Source: Hyphomonas neptunium ATCC 15444
GTDB taxonomy: Bacteria > Pseudomonadota > Alphaproteobacteria > Caulobacterales > Hyphomonadaceae
Assembly: GCF_000013025.1 (NCBI RefSeq)
Contig: NC_008358.1
Coordinates: forward strand, 3,162,001 to 3,226,000
Direction of reading: 5' to 3'
DNA length: 64,000 nucleotides
In this document: positions 26,548 to 36,828 of the stretch, piece after piece
Layout: each line of letters starts with the position of its first letter
How positions within the stretch are numbered: position 1 is the first letter of the stretch
Made by a program: the position numbers and the translations under genes
Notes under the pieces: model-generated
The model's input: only the letters and a program-made list of their open reading frames with translations
What the model was told of the DNA's origin: nothing
The model's database searches: none

Positions 26548-27161
26548 TGTTCCGTCAGTATTTTGAGGCACGCCTGTCTCGGAAGAATGCTCCGCGAAAG
26601 CGCGGCGTCAAAAGTCTTTTGCGAAATGAGGACGGTGTATCCGCTGTTGAATTTGCAGTCATTGCACCCTTGATGGTACTGATTTTCTTCGGCTGTATCG
26701 AACTCAGCTTTCTAATGCGGGCTGACCGGCGCGTGACGGCGACTGCTTCGAGCCTTGGTGATCTCACCTCGCGCCTGGCCACGGTCACCGATGCTGACAT
26801 GCGTGAGCTTTACAATGCCGCTACCGTGATGATGCAGCCCTACCCGGCCTCGGAAACCCGCATGCGCATCACGTCCATCGAGGACAATGGCAACGGCCAG
26901 AAGCGCGTTAAATGGTCTGATGGACATGAAATGACACCGCGCGCGGTCAACTCGCTCGTCAATATACCTGATGGCATCGTGCCGAGCCCTGGCTCGGTGA
27001 TCCTCACCGAAGTGGAATATGATTATTCCAGCGGCTTTGGCTTTGTGATCGATACGTCAACCACAATTGCCGACAGCTTTTACCTGCGCCCGCGGCGCGT
27101 TTCGAATATCGAGCGTAGCCGGAGCGGCGGCAGCGCGCCGGCCTTTGGGCCGACGAGCTAG
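26544..27161 (+). CDS. TadE/TadF-like pseudopilin
   Basis: A 205-residue protein with an N-terminal basic leader and the signature G|VSAVEFAVIAPLMVLIFF near residues 31-48. The first codons overlap the preceding pseudopilin gene (ATGA), so the two are co-translated. The C-terminal domain is predicted soluble and extracytoplasmic. No von Willebrand domain is present, so it is not a full-length TadG. It converges with the MFS gene; the two stop codons overlap by 4 nt (CTAG). Confidence 0.88.
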   Translation: MMFRQYFEARLSRKNAPRKRGVKSLLRNEDGVSAVEFAVIAPLMVLIFFGCIELSFLMRADRRVTATASSLGDLTSRLATVTDADMRELYNAATVMMQPYPASETRMRITSIEDNGNGQKRVKWSDGHEMTPRAVNSLVNIPDGIVPSPGSVILTEVEYDYSSGFGFVIDTSTTIADSFYLRPRRVSNIERSRSGGSAPAFGPTS

Positions 27162-28645
27162 GCCACGCGTCGCGGCGGTGGGTCGGACTTGACCGTCAAC
27201 AGGACGGCAAGGCCAAAGAAGAACAGAAGCGCAATCGCCGACATGCCGATCCGCTGGTCACCAGACCAGAGGGTAAACTGCTCGATCAGCAGCGGGCCAA
27301 GCCAGACCGTGACCGTGCCGGCAATCGCAAACAGCCCGAAGAACTCGCCCCGCATATGCGGCGGCGCGACATGGATCAGCATCGAGCGGCTGGACGAAAT
27401 GTTGGCCGTGGCGAACACCGCGATCAACGCGCCCTGAACAAGGTAGATCAGGTCTGACGAGCCGGAAAAGAACGGCGCGTTCCAGACTGTCACGTTTGGC
27501 ACCAGGCCAAAGAAGGCGGAGTCCCGCGTTACTGACAGGCCGAGGAACAGGATGACGACGATGGCCGCAATCTCGACAATCAGCGCGTTTTTCGGGCCAA
27601 GCCGTTGATCCAGCCAGCCGCCGAAGATGCCGCCGGCAACGCCCCAGGCGGACGCCCAGATGGCATAGATGGTCAACTCTATGAGGCCCCAACCGAGAAA
27701 CAGGCTGACATAGACGGCCCCGATGGTGAGCAGCGCAAACATGCCGTCGGCATAGATCGTCCGGGCGATGAGGAATTTGAACGCTTCACGGTGCTGGGCC
27801 GCCTGCCGGATGGTGCGGATGACGCCTTTGGCGCCTTCGCTGATCGCCCGGAGCGGCGGCGTGCCCCGCACGCCCGTATCCTTCGCATAGAGGAAGAACG
27901 GGATCATGGCGGCAAGCATCCACACGCCGCAAATCGGACCGACAATGCGGAACTGTTCGAACTGGGCTGCATTAATCCCGAAAAGAGGCTGTGCGAACGG
28001 CCAGGCAAGGGCCAACGGCAGCGCGAACATAAAGACGATGGCGACAAACATCAGCGTCGCCATGCCGTTGCCGAGCGCCAGCCCCAGGCCCGAGACGGCA
28101 GGCAGGGCATCCAGGCGCGCAGCGTCCGGCAGCATAGAGTTATGCGCCACCTCGCTATAGCTGTAGCAGACATAGGCAATGATCAGCAGCGACATGATCG
28201 CTCCGGTCGAGAGACCGGCAGGGCCTGGGATGGCCCACCAGAGCGAAATGCCGACCAGCGAGATCAGCGACAGGCAGAAGAAAATGAGCGGTTTGCGGCG
28301 CAGGCCCCGGTCAAACGCTGCGCCGAGGAAAGGCGCTGTGAGCGCGGCTATATAGCCTGCGGTCTTGGAGAGGTTGGCGACCATCGCCTGGCCTTCGGCG
28401 CCGGCAACCCTGCGGGCCTCATCCGGGGAGAGGCCTTCCAGCCGGCCGCTGGCGAGGATGTCGGCCCCGACAATGTCGCGCGCAAAATAAGGCGCGAACA
28501 CATAGATGACGATCAGGATGTAATAGGGGTTCCGCGCTGCCTCGAACCAGGCCCAGGCAAAGCCGGTCTTGCCGAGCGCGCCGCCCTCCCCGAGATGTTT
28601 GTGAGGCGAGGTACCGCCAGCAGCATCCACGATCGCTTGAGCCAT
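27158..28645 (-). CDS. MFS transporter, UMF1/Atg22-like
   Basis: A 495-residue protein with about twelve membrane segments. The N-terminal WAWFEAARNPYYILI region and the MLPDAARLDALPAVSGLG loop resemble the UMF1 branch of the major facilitator superfamily. The ATG at 28645 has GGGAGG 6 nt upstream. It is on the same strand as murC and starts 93 nt after its stop, exactly where murB would be expected in a classical dcw cluster. The substrate is unknown. Confidence 0.85.
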   Translation of the reverse strand: MAQAIVDAAGGTSPHKHLGEGGALGKTGFAWAWFEAARNPYYILIVIYVFAPYFARDIVGADILASGRLEGLSPDEARRVAGAEGQAMVANLSKTAGYIAALTAPFLGAAFDRGLRRKPLIFFCLSLISLVGISLWWAIPGPAGLSTGAIMSLLIIAYVCYSYSEVAHNSMLPDAARLDALPAVSGLGLALGNGMATLMFVAIVFMFALPLALAWPFAQPLFGINAAQFEQFRIVGPICGVWMLAAMIPFFLYAKDTGVRGTPPLRAISEGAKGVIRTIRQAAQHREAFKFLIARTIYADGMFALLTIGAVYVSLFLGWGLIELTIYAIWASAWGVAGGIFGGWLDQRLGPKNALIVEIAAIVVILFLGLSVTRDSAFFGLVPNVTVWNAPFFSGSSDLIYLVQGALIAVFATANISSSRSMLIHVAPPHMRGEFFGLFAIAGTVTVWLGPLLIEQFTLWSGDQRIGMSAIALLFFFGLAVLLTVKSDPPPRRVA

Positions 28646-28738
28646 TCGCATCCTCCCGGCGCGTGTGCCCGCGCGTCTGTTTGGCGAGACTAGACGCTAA
28701 TCCATAAAGCGGAAGGTGGTTTTGTCTGTGACCTTGCG

Positions 28739-30163
28739 TCAGCCCTTGAGCCTGGCCTCAAGCTCTCCGGCATAACGGGTAATGTCCCCTGCCCCGAGGC
28801 AGACCACCATCGCGCCCGGCCCTGCCAGCGTCTTCACCACCTCTGGAAGCTCAGCCAGCGATGGCAGCGCGCGGGCGCTGCGATGACCGTTACGCTGGAT
28901 CGAGCGGACAAGGGTCTCATGGGTAATACCGGGAATCGGCGTCTCGCCTGCTTCATACACCGGCGCGACCAGCACATGGTCAGCCTGGTCAAAACAGCGG
29001 GAGAAGTCTTCAAACAGGTCTTTCAGGCGCGAATAGCGGTGAGGCTGGCAAACAGCGATCACTGTGCGGTCGGCCTGCATCGCGCGGGCCGCTTTCAGCA
29101 CGGCGGCAATCTCCACCGGGTGATGGCCATAATCATCGATAATCTTGACCGGCTCGCCGCCGGCAGCCGGCAGCCATTCGCCCACGGGTGTAAAGCGCCG
29201 CTTCACGCCGCCAAAACTCGCCAGCGACGCGCTGATCTGCTCGTCACTCGCGCCGAGTTCCAATGCCACGGTGATAGCGGCCAGTGCGTTCTGGACATTA
29301 TGCTCCCCTGCCATCGGAAGCGTCAGCCCCTCGATACGGCGCGGCGCCTCGCCCGCCCCCCGGCGGATTTCGACATCGAAATGCGCGCCCTTGAGATCAG
29401 TACTCAGATTGACGGCGCGCACATCGGCCTGGAGGTTGAAGCCATAGGTGATGCGGCGACGATCAGTCACGCGGGCGGCCAGCGCCTGCACTTCCGGATG
29501 ATCCGTGCACAGAACGGCGAATCCATAGAAAGGCAGATTTTCAACGAACGTATCGAACGCTTCGCGCAGCTTATCCATGGTGCCGTAATGGTCCATGTGC
29601 TCGGGGTCGATATTGGTGACGATGGCACAGGTCGGGTGGAGCTTAGCGAACGTACCATCGCTCTCATCACTTTCGACCACCATCCAATCGCTTTCGCCCG
29701 CTTTGTAGTTCGAGCCATAAGCATGAATGATGCCGCCATTGATCACCGTCGGATCAATGCCCGCGCCATCCAGCAGGCAGGCGACAAGCGAGGTCGTGGT
29801 TGTCTTGCCATGCGTGCCCGCGACGCACACGGTGTATTTGAGGCGCGTGATTTCCGCCAGCATGTTGGCCCGGCGCACGACGGGAATGCCTGCCGCGCGC
29901 GCAGCCTGAACTTCGGGATTGTCCCGCCGGATGGCGGTAGAAATGATGACCGTGCCGGCGCCCACCACATTCTCAGGCTTGTGCCCGATGAACACTTTCA
30001 CGCCGCGCGCGCGCAGGCGCTCGACATTGGCGCTGTCAGAAACATCCGAGCCCTGAACCTCATAACCCATGGTGAGCATGACGTCGGCAATGCCAGACAT
30101 ACCGATGCCGCCAATGCCGACTATATGGGCAGGGCCAACAGGAAAGGGTGTGGGGGTCGTCAT
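28739..30163 (-). CDS. murC: UDP-N-acetylmuramate-L-alanine ligase MurC
   Basis: A 474-residue Mur ligase that adds L-Ala to UDP-MurNAc. It has an N-terminal nucleotide-sugar fold ([14 protein letters not shown]), the ATP loop GTHGKTTTT (about residues 115-123), the ESDESDGTF metal-binding segment and the DDYGHHPVE motif characteristic of MurC. It is the last recognised member of the dcw cluster here; murB, ddl and ftsQAZ do not follow. Confidence 0.98.
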   Translation of the reverse strand: MTTPTPFPVGPAHIVGIGGIGMSGIADVMLTMGYEVQGSDVSDSANVERLRARGVKVFIGHKPENVVGAGTVIISTAIRRDNPEVQAARAAGIPVVRRANMLAEITRLKYTVCVAGTHGKTTTTSLVACLLDGAGIDPTVINGGIIHAYGSNYKAGESDWMVVESDESDGTFAKLHPTCAIVTNIDPEHMDHYGTMDKLREAFDTFVENLPFYGFAVLCTDHPEVQALAARVTDRRRITYGFNLQADVRAVNLSTDLKGAHFDVEIRRGAGEAPRRIEGLTLPMAGEHNVQNALAAITVALELGASDEQISASLASFGGVKRRFTPVGEWLPAAGGEPVKIIDDYGHHPVEIAAVLKAARAMQADRTVIAVCQPHRYSRLKDLFEDFSRCFDQADHVLVAPVYEAGETPIPGITHETLVRSIQRNGHRSARALPSLAELPEVVKTLAGPGAMVVCLGAGDITRYAGELEARLKG

Positions 30164-30178
30164 GGGAAACCTTGAATC

Positions 30179-30535
30179 CTACATCGTTCGCCGCGTCAGA
30201 GACATGAACAGGCCGACGATCGCAACCAGCAGCATCACACCAATGATCAGCGCCAACCGGCCCTCACCGGCCACTTGCGTGCCCTCGACCAGAGCTTCCA
30301 CATGCGAGAAGTACGACATCCAGAAAACGCCTACCGTCACCCCCCATGCCGCCGAAAGCAGCCGGGACGATCCCTGATTGAGCGTGCGCAAGCCGCCCCA
30401 GATGAGCGCGCCGGCCGCAATGAAATCGACCACCCAGAAGGGCCAGGGCTGCCAGCCGCCCCAGTTGCGCACAATTTCGGCGATTGCGAGAAACACCCCA
30501 AAGATAAGGGCAATGAAAGCAGACTTGCGGATCAT
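30179..30535 (-). CDS. Small integral membrane protein inside the dcw cluster
   Basis: A 118-residue protein with about four hydrophobic segments (residues 5-22, 32-48, 60-78, 92-112) and no recognised motif. It has an unusual Trp-rich stretch, [11 protein letters not shown]. Its ATG overlaps the murG stop by 4 nt and its stop lies 15 nt before murC, so it is translated as part of the cluster. Position suggests an envelope or septal role, but that is only inferred. It is not one of the standard dcw genes. Confidence 0.75.
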
Positions 30536-31632
30536 AGTTCTGCGATCCTTTCGGCCATTTCCGCCAGTTTCTGGGCCGCATCCGGGCGGGCTGCAGATTT
30601 CGCCGCAGCCGCGCGGGCCGTCAGGTCTGCGCCATCCGACAGCCGGGCCGAGATCAACTCGCCCAGCAATTTGGGCGTTGCATTTGTTTCCAGGATCATG
30701 TCGGCTGCGCCAATGGCGGTCAGCGCCTCAGCATTCGCGGCCTGATGGTCATCCATGGCAATCGCCAGCGGAATGAGGATCGACGGGCGCCCGACAGTGG
30801 CCAGTTCGCTGACCGTGCCCGCACCCGACCGGGCAATCACGAGATGAGCTGCAGCCAGACGCTCAGGCATATCCCCGAAGAATGCAGCAAGCTCGCACTC
30901 AATCCCGGCGCTGCGGTAGAGGTTGGAGACGCTTTCGAACTGCTCCTCGCGCACCTGCTGAACCACCTTGAGGCGCACGCGCAGCGGCGGGGCAACATGG
31001 TTGGCAATCGCCAGCGGCACAATCTCGCCAATGATGCGTGATCCCTGACTGCCGCCTGTAATGAAGATGTTGAGCGTACCGTCCGTAGGCGGAAAAGGCA
31101 CCTGCCCCGCCGCGATGATGGGCGCGCGCACAGGGTTGCCGATGACCATATGCGCCGAGCCGCGCGGCAAGCGGTCGAGCCGTTCAAAACCGCTGGCGAC
31201 AAGCTGTGCGTGCTTTGCAAACTGCCGGTTCACCCGGCCGAGGACGGCGTTCTGCTCATGGATGATGATCGGCACTCCGAGCCGCCGCGCCGCCGCCAGA
31301 GCCGGAAAGGCAGGATAGCCGCCAAAGCCTGCAACCAGCGCCGGGCGATGCTGTTTCATCAGACGCCGGGCACGGGCAATGCCTGCATTGATCTTGAGCG
31401 CCGCGCCCGGAACGGTCCAGGGCTTGCGAAAATTCGGGCTGGCCGCCTCGATCTCTTCCTTCCAGTCTGCCGGGAAGTCCGCCGCATAGCGCAGGCCGCG
31501 CGAATCTGAGATCAGCGCCGTATTCCACCCACGCGCGCGCATTTCGTCGGCAAAGGCGCGCGCCGGGAACATGTGACCGCCGGTGCCTCCGGCCGCAATG
31601 ATGACGAGTTTTTCAGTCCCGGTGTCAGCCAT
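30532..31632 (-). CDS. murG: Undecaprenyl-PP-MurNAc-pentapeptide GlcNAc transferase MurG
   Basis: A 366-residue GT28 enzyme that makes lipid II on the cytoplasmic face. It has the N-terminal glycine-rich [10 protein letters not shown] loop, the [14 protein letters not shown] segment, [11 protein letters not shown] and the C-terminal GGSQGSR and [10 protein letters not shown] donor-site motifs. The start at 31632 overlaps the end of ftsW by 8 nt; an upstream ATG would lie well inside ftsW. Confidence 0.98.
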
Positions 31633-32776
31633 ACTGGCCTCGGCTCCTTGTGCCTTCTCCGCGGACGAGAGCAAGCGCAAGGCCGAGCGTCAATCCCATA
31701 CCCACCATGGAGGAGCCTCCATAGGAAACAAAAGGCAGTGTCATGCCCGTTGGCGGCAGGACAGCCAGATTGACGCCGATGTTCACCGCCGCCTGAAGGC
31801 TGAACAGGGTAAAGAGACCTGCCGCTGCCGTGCGGGCATAGCCATCCTCGATGCGGGCCGAGGCGCGGAAGCCGCGAATCGCCATCATCGCAAAGATCGC
31901 CATCAGCACGATGATTGCCACGAGGCCAAACTCTTCGGCCATCACAGCGAAGATGAAGTCGGTGTGCGCGTCCGGCAGGCGCGCCTTGACGAGCCCCTCC
32001 CCCGGCCCAACGCCGAAGAGACCGCCCCGGCTGATGGCCTCAGCGGCCTTGTCGAGCTGGTAGCTGTCGAGTGGCTCGGGATTGAAGATCATATCCACGC
32101 GCCGCTTCACATAGGGCAGCAGGTTGTAGAGGAAGAATGCCAGCGCCCCGCCGCCAACGGCAAACACCGCAACCCAGCGCTTGGGAAGCCCGCTCACGAA
32201 AAAGGTAATGATAAAAGCAAAGGTCAGCAGAGCTGACTGGCCAACATCCGGCTGCATCAGAAGCAGGCCGAGTGTGACGGCATAGAACAGGAACGCGATC
32301 AGCGCCCACGGCCCTTTGGGATAAAGCTCCCGCTGGGCCAACAGCCAGCCGCACAGCAGGATCAGCGCCGGTTTCACCATCTCGCTGGGCTGGATTGAAA
32401 ACCCGGCAAAGCGCAGCCATCGCTGCGCGCCCTTGGCCTCATGCCCGATGCCCAGCACGATGACCATCATCCCCAGACTGACGAAAAAAATCATCGTGGC
32501 CGCGCGGCGCGCCCATTTCCGGTCCAGGAAGCTCATCACTATCATGATCGTGAAGCCGATGGCGGCGAGCGCGGCCTGCCGGTAGACGAAATGGTAGGCA
32601 TCGTCATAGCCGATACGCGTAGAGGCTGATGGCCCTGCCGCCAGCGACATCAATAGACCGATGAACAGCAGCAGAACCGCGCCGGCCACCAGGCCCCAGT
32701 CCAGCGTGCGGCGCCATTCGGTAAACCAGGATGTATCCGAACGCGGCAGAAGCGGTGCGTTGGCCGTATAGCTCAC
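31625..32776 (-). CDS. ftsW: Septal peptidoglycan polymerase FtsW (SEDS)
   Basis: A 383-residue SEDS-family protein with ten membrane segments, working with FtsI at the septum. Recognised segments are [21 protein letters not shown] and the C-terminal [18 protein letters not shown]. It lies between murD and murG, overlapping both, the order typical of alphaproteobacterial dcw clusters. Confidence 0.97.
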
Positions 32777-34188
32777 GCGGTCACCTTGAGGCTCGCCGGC
32801 ACAATGCCGTGCACGAGCGTGCGGAACGCATCGCCCCGGTGTTCGTAATCCTTGAACTGGTCAAAGCTGGCGCAGGCGGGCGAGAACAGGATCACGGCGC
32901 CGGGCTCGCCGGCCGCTTTCGCGTCGCGGTAAGCGGCCTCAACCGCGCGGTCCAGCGAGCCGCAAACCTGTGAGGGCACCTTGCCGTTCAGGGTCGCGGC
33001 GAAGGCGTCTTCGGCCTGGCCGATCAGGTAGGCCTTGGTGACGTTGGGAAAGAGCGATGCGAGCGGGGCAATGCCCTCCGCCTTCGGAACACCCCCGGCG
33101 ATCCAGTAGATGTTCTTGAAGGAGCGCAATGCCTGTTCGGCGGCCTGGGCGTTGGTTGCCTTGGAATCATTGATGAAGCGAATGCCGTCGAGCTCGCCAA
33201 CTGCTTCCATCCGGTGGGCGAGGCCAGGGAAGGTGCGCAGGCCCGCCATGATCGTTGCCGGATCAAGGCCGAGCGCGCGGCAGGCGGCATAGGCAGCGGC
33301 TGCGTTCTGGTGATTGTGGCGCCCGATCAGCGCCGGACACTCATCCAGCTTGCCGACAAATTCAGCCTTGCCGGACTGGTTGTCATAAAGGCGGCCATCA
33401 ACCGCGCTGATGCCCTTGCCGAGGGTGTAGGTGGAGGAAATCTGCACCACCTTTTGCGGCCCCTTGGCCGACAGGCCAATGGCGATCGATTGGGTGTAGA
33501 TGTCGTCAAAACCAATGACGGCGACATTCTTGTCCGTCTGGTTCTGGAAAATGCGCATCTTGGCGGCCTGATAGCCATCCATCCCGCCATGCCGGTCCAG
33601 GTGATCGGGCGAGAGGTTCATGAAGACGCTGACATCGCAGTGCAGGCTTTTGACCAGATCAAGCTGGTAGGACGAAAGCTCCAGCACATAGATGGCGTTG
33701 GAATGCAGGGCAGCGAGATCGAGCACGCCGGTGCCGATATTCCCGCCGACGCGCGCGTCCCGGCCAGCCTGTTTCAGGATATGGCCGATCAGCGCGGTGG
33801 TCGTCGATTTGCCGTTCGTGCCCGTGACAGCGACAACCTTCGGACGCGCCCGCTCAGGCAGAGCCTGCACCGCGCGGGCAAAGAGTTCCATGTCGCCGAT
33901 CACCGGAACGCCGGTCATCTCCGCCATGCGAACGAGGCGGTGGGGCTGGGGAAATTTGAACGGAATGCCTGGTGACAGGACGAGCGCGGCAAAGGTCTGC
34001 CAGTCACGCTTGTTGATATCGGAGAGGGCAATGCCGGCAGCTTCCGCCTTGGCACGGGTTTCCTCATTATCGTCCCACGCATGGACGCGCGCGCCGCCAG
34101 CCTTGAGGGCTTTGGCCGCGCTGAGACCGGAGCGGCCAAGGCCGTACACCGCAACGTCTTTTCCAGCGTATTCGGTAATGGGGATCAT
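32773..34188 (-). CDS. murD: UDP-MurNAc-L-Ala-D-glutamate ligase MurD
   Basis: A 471-residue Mur ligase that adds D-Glu. The N-terminal YGLGRSGLSAAKAL binds the uridine moiety, TGTNGKSTTTALI is the ATP loop (about residues 122-134), and LSPDHLDRH and NDSKATN are the conserved metal/carboxylate segments. The 3' end overlaps ftsW by 4 nt. Confidence 0.98.
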   Translation of the reverse strand: MIPITEYAGKDVAVYGLGRSGLSAAKALKAGGARVHAWDDNEETRAKAEAAGIALSDINKRDWQTFAALVLSPGIPFKFPQPHRLVRMAEMTGVPVIGDMELFARAVQALPERARPKVVAVTGTNGKSTTTALIGHILKQAGRDARVGGNIGTGVLDLAALHSNAIYVLELSSYQLDLVKSLHCDVSVFMNLSPDHLDRHGGMDGYQAAKMRIFQNQTDKNVAVIGFDDIYTQSIAIGLSAKGPQKVVQISSTYTLGKGISAVDGRLYDNQSGKAEFVGKLDECPALIGRHNHQNAAAAYAACRALGLDPATIMAGLRTFPGLAHRMEAVGELDGIRFINDSKATNAQAAEQALRSFKNIYWIAGGVPKAEGIAPLASLFPNVTKAYLIGQAEDAFAATLNGKVPSQVCGSLDRAVEAAYRDAKAAGEPGAVILFSPACASFDQFKDYEHRGDAFRTLVHGIVPASLKVTA

Positions 34189-34198
34189 GGCGCGCGGG

Positions 34199-35392
34199 TT
34201 ACCTCAGCTTCAGCGTGGCGAGGCCCGCGAGGGCGAACAGGACGGAGAGTATCCAGAAGCGCACGACAACGCGCGTTTCCGGCCAGTTCTTTTTCTGGAA
34301 GTGGTGGTGCAGCGGCGCCATCAGGAAGATGCGCTTGCCCTCACCCGTCAGGCGCTTGGTGATCTTGAACCAGCCGATCTGCGTCAGCACCGAAACCGCC
34401 TCGATCACGAAGAGGCCACCGATCACCACCAGCGCAAACTCGTGCTTGGTCGCAACAGCTACGACGCCGAGCATGCCGCCAAGGCCGAGCGAGCCGGTGT
34501 CGCCCATGAAGACCTTTGCCGGATAGGCATTGTACCAGAGGAAACCCATGCCCGAGCCGATCAGCGCGCCGAGGAGCACGGCCAGCTCGCCTGCCCCCGG
34601 CGCAAACTGGATGCCGAGATAGGACGCGAACACAAAGTTACCTGTCAGGTAGGCAATCATCGCATAGGCGGCGGCGGCGAATGTCATCGGCACGATGGCG
34701 AGGCCGTCGAGGCCATCGGTGAAGTTCACCGCATTGGCCGCCCCGACGATGACGATCATGCCGAAGAGGATGAAGAAGCCACCGAGCGGCAGGAAGTAGT
34801 TGTTGACGAAGGGCACGGCGACGCCGCCCGAGAAGTTGGGATCGGCCGGCTCAACAGAGGTCTGCGGCGCAAAGCCTGCAATCCATTCCGCCAGCGGATT
34901 GAACGGGCCCCATTCGGCATGGCCCGCCGGGGTGTGGGCGCCGTGCAGGCCCATGATGATGGCGCAGGCAAGCGCGGCAATACCAAAGCCCGCAATCAGC
35001 CGCGCGCCGGCAGACACGCCGTCGGTCGACTGCTTGGTGACCTTGGCATAGTCATCCAGGAAGCCGAGGATGGCATAGGAGAAGGTGACGAACAGGGTGA
35101 CCCAGACGTAAGGGTTCTGAAGGTTGCCCCACAGCGCCACGCCGACAATCAGGCCCAGCCAGATGAGAAAGCCGCCCATGGTGGGCGTGCCCTGCTTGGA
35201 CAGCTGCATTTCCAGCGACAGGTCGCGGATCGGCTGGCCCTTGCCCTGACGGGCGCGCAGGAAATTGATCAGCATGTCGCCGAACAGAACCGTCACCAGA
35301 AATGCAGTGACGACCGCCGCACCTGTGCGGAAGGTGATGTAGTTCAGCAGGTTGAAGAGACCGCTGTCTGCGGCCAGCAGTTCGTACAGCAT
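34199..35392 (-). CDS. mraY: Phospho-MurNAc-pentapeptide translocase MraY
   Basis: A 397-residue polytopic enzyme that makes lipid I. It has GTPTMGG near residue 70, FLDDYAK, and [10 protein letters not shown] carrying catalytic aspartates, then [10 protein letters not shown] and PLHHHFQ..W near the end. It is some 35 residues longer than E. coli MraY; the extra length is a hydrophilic stretch between about residues 160 and 195 (after [10 protein letters not shown]). The start ATG at 35392 overlaps the murF stop by one base (TGATG). The open frame upstream belongs to murF in another frame. Confidence 0.97.
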
Positions 35393-36828
35393 CAGCTTAC
35401 CCTCGCAGCCCCTTCTGGACCGCCATCCATCTTGCCCAATCCGGCCGGCACGCTCCATTGGCGCAGCCGGTCCGCTATTCGACCCATCCCGGACGCATTC
35501 GACCCTTTGATCAAGAGAACATCCCCAGCGCGGAGTGCTTTTTGCAGTTGATTCCACAACTCATCCGCTGTCGGAGCAGATACCTGCTGCAGATCGCGCG
35601 GAAGCGCCTCGGAAAGGTGTTGCATTTCAGCACCAACCAGGAACACACCGTCAACGCCCGCTTCCACCACGGAACTGGCAAGCCCCCTGTGTTCTGCGGC
35701 CGAGGAATCCCCGATTTCCTTCATATCGCCCAGCGCCGCTAGGCGGCGCGTGCCAGCGCGTTGAGCCAGGCCCTTGAGCGCCGCACGCATGCTGGCAGGA
35801 TTGGCGTTGTAGGCGTCATCAATCAGCGTGATTTCGCCGATATCCGGCAAAACCAGCGTTTCGGAAGTGCCCCGGCCGGGCGGTGGCGCGTAACCAGACA
35901 GCGCCTCAGCGCAATCCTTGACCGACAGGCTGGCCTGGCTTGCCGCCAGCAAGGCAGCAGCGACATTCTGCGCCCAGTGAGCGCCGACGGCGTTCAGCGT
36001 GACGGCGACGCGCTGGCCCACAATGCTGACCTCAACGCGGCTGGTGCGGCCATCGGTTTCATACGCCACGATGCGGGCCGTTGCGTCCGGAGACGCCCCG
36101 AATGTTTCAACATTGCCTGTCGGACAGAAACTCCGTGCCCGTTCGGAAAGATAGTCTAAAAAGGTATCATCCGCGGGCAGAATGATCGTGCCGCCGGACT
36201 CAAGCCCGGCAAAAATGTTGGCTTTCTCTTCGGCAATCCCCTCGACCGAGCCAAGCCCTTGCAGGTGGGCGGCAGCGATACAGGTCACAATACCGGTATG
36301 CGGGCGCACCATCTGGCTGCGCGGGGCAATCTCGCCGGGCGTATTCATGCCGATCTCGAAGACGGCGCGCTGCGTTTCTTCCGGCATCCGGGCCAGCGTC
36401 AGCGGCACGCCCCAGTGATTGTTGAAGCTCTTGACGTTCCAGTGGGCCGGGCCATGCGCGCGATAGATCTGCGCCAGCATTTCCTTCACCGAGGTCTTGC
36501 CTGCGGACCCCGTCACCGCTGTGCGATGCGCGCCGCAACGTACCCGCGCCGCAATGCCCATCTGCGTCAACGCCTCAAGCACATCCTCAACCTGCACGAC
36601 CGGTCCGCCCGGCATGGGACGGGAAACAAGCGCGCCCGCCGCGCCTGCCTTGAAAGCGGCCTCGACGAAATCATGCCCGTCGCGCTGATCTTTCAACGCC
36701 ACGAACAGATCGCCCTTCTGCAGGGTGCGCGTATCGATCGAAATCGATCCCGTCACTTCAAACGCCGCGCTGGCGTCGCCGCCGGTGGCAAGCTCCATGT
36801 CGCTGGAAGTCCAGAGGGGGCGGTTCAT
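35392..36828 (-). CDS. murF: UDP-MurNAc-tripeptide-D-alanyl-D-alanine ligase MurF
   Basis: A 478-residue Mur ligase that adds D-Ala-D-Ala. It has the [17 protein letters not shown]-terminal segment, the ATP loop [13 protein letters not shown] (about residues 107-119), and [11 protein letters not shown], a MurF hallmark. It overlaps murE by 4 nt and mraY by 1 nt. Confidence 0.98.
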
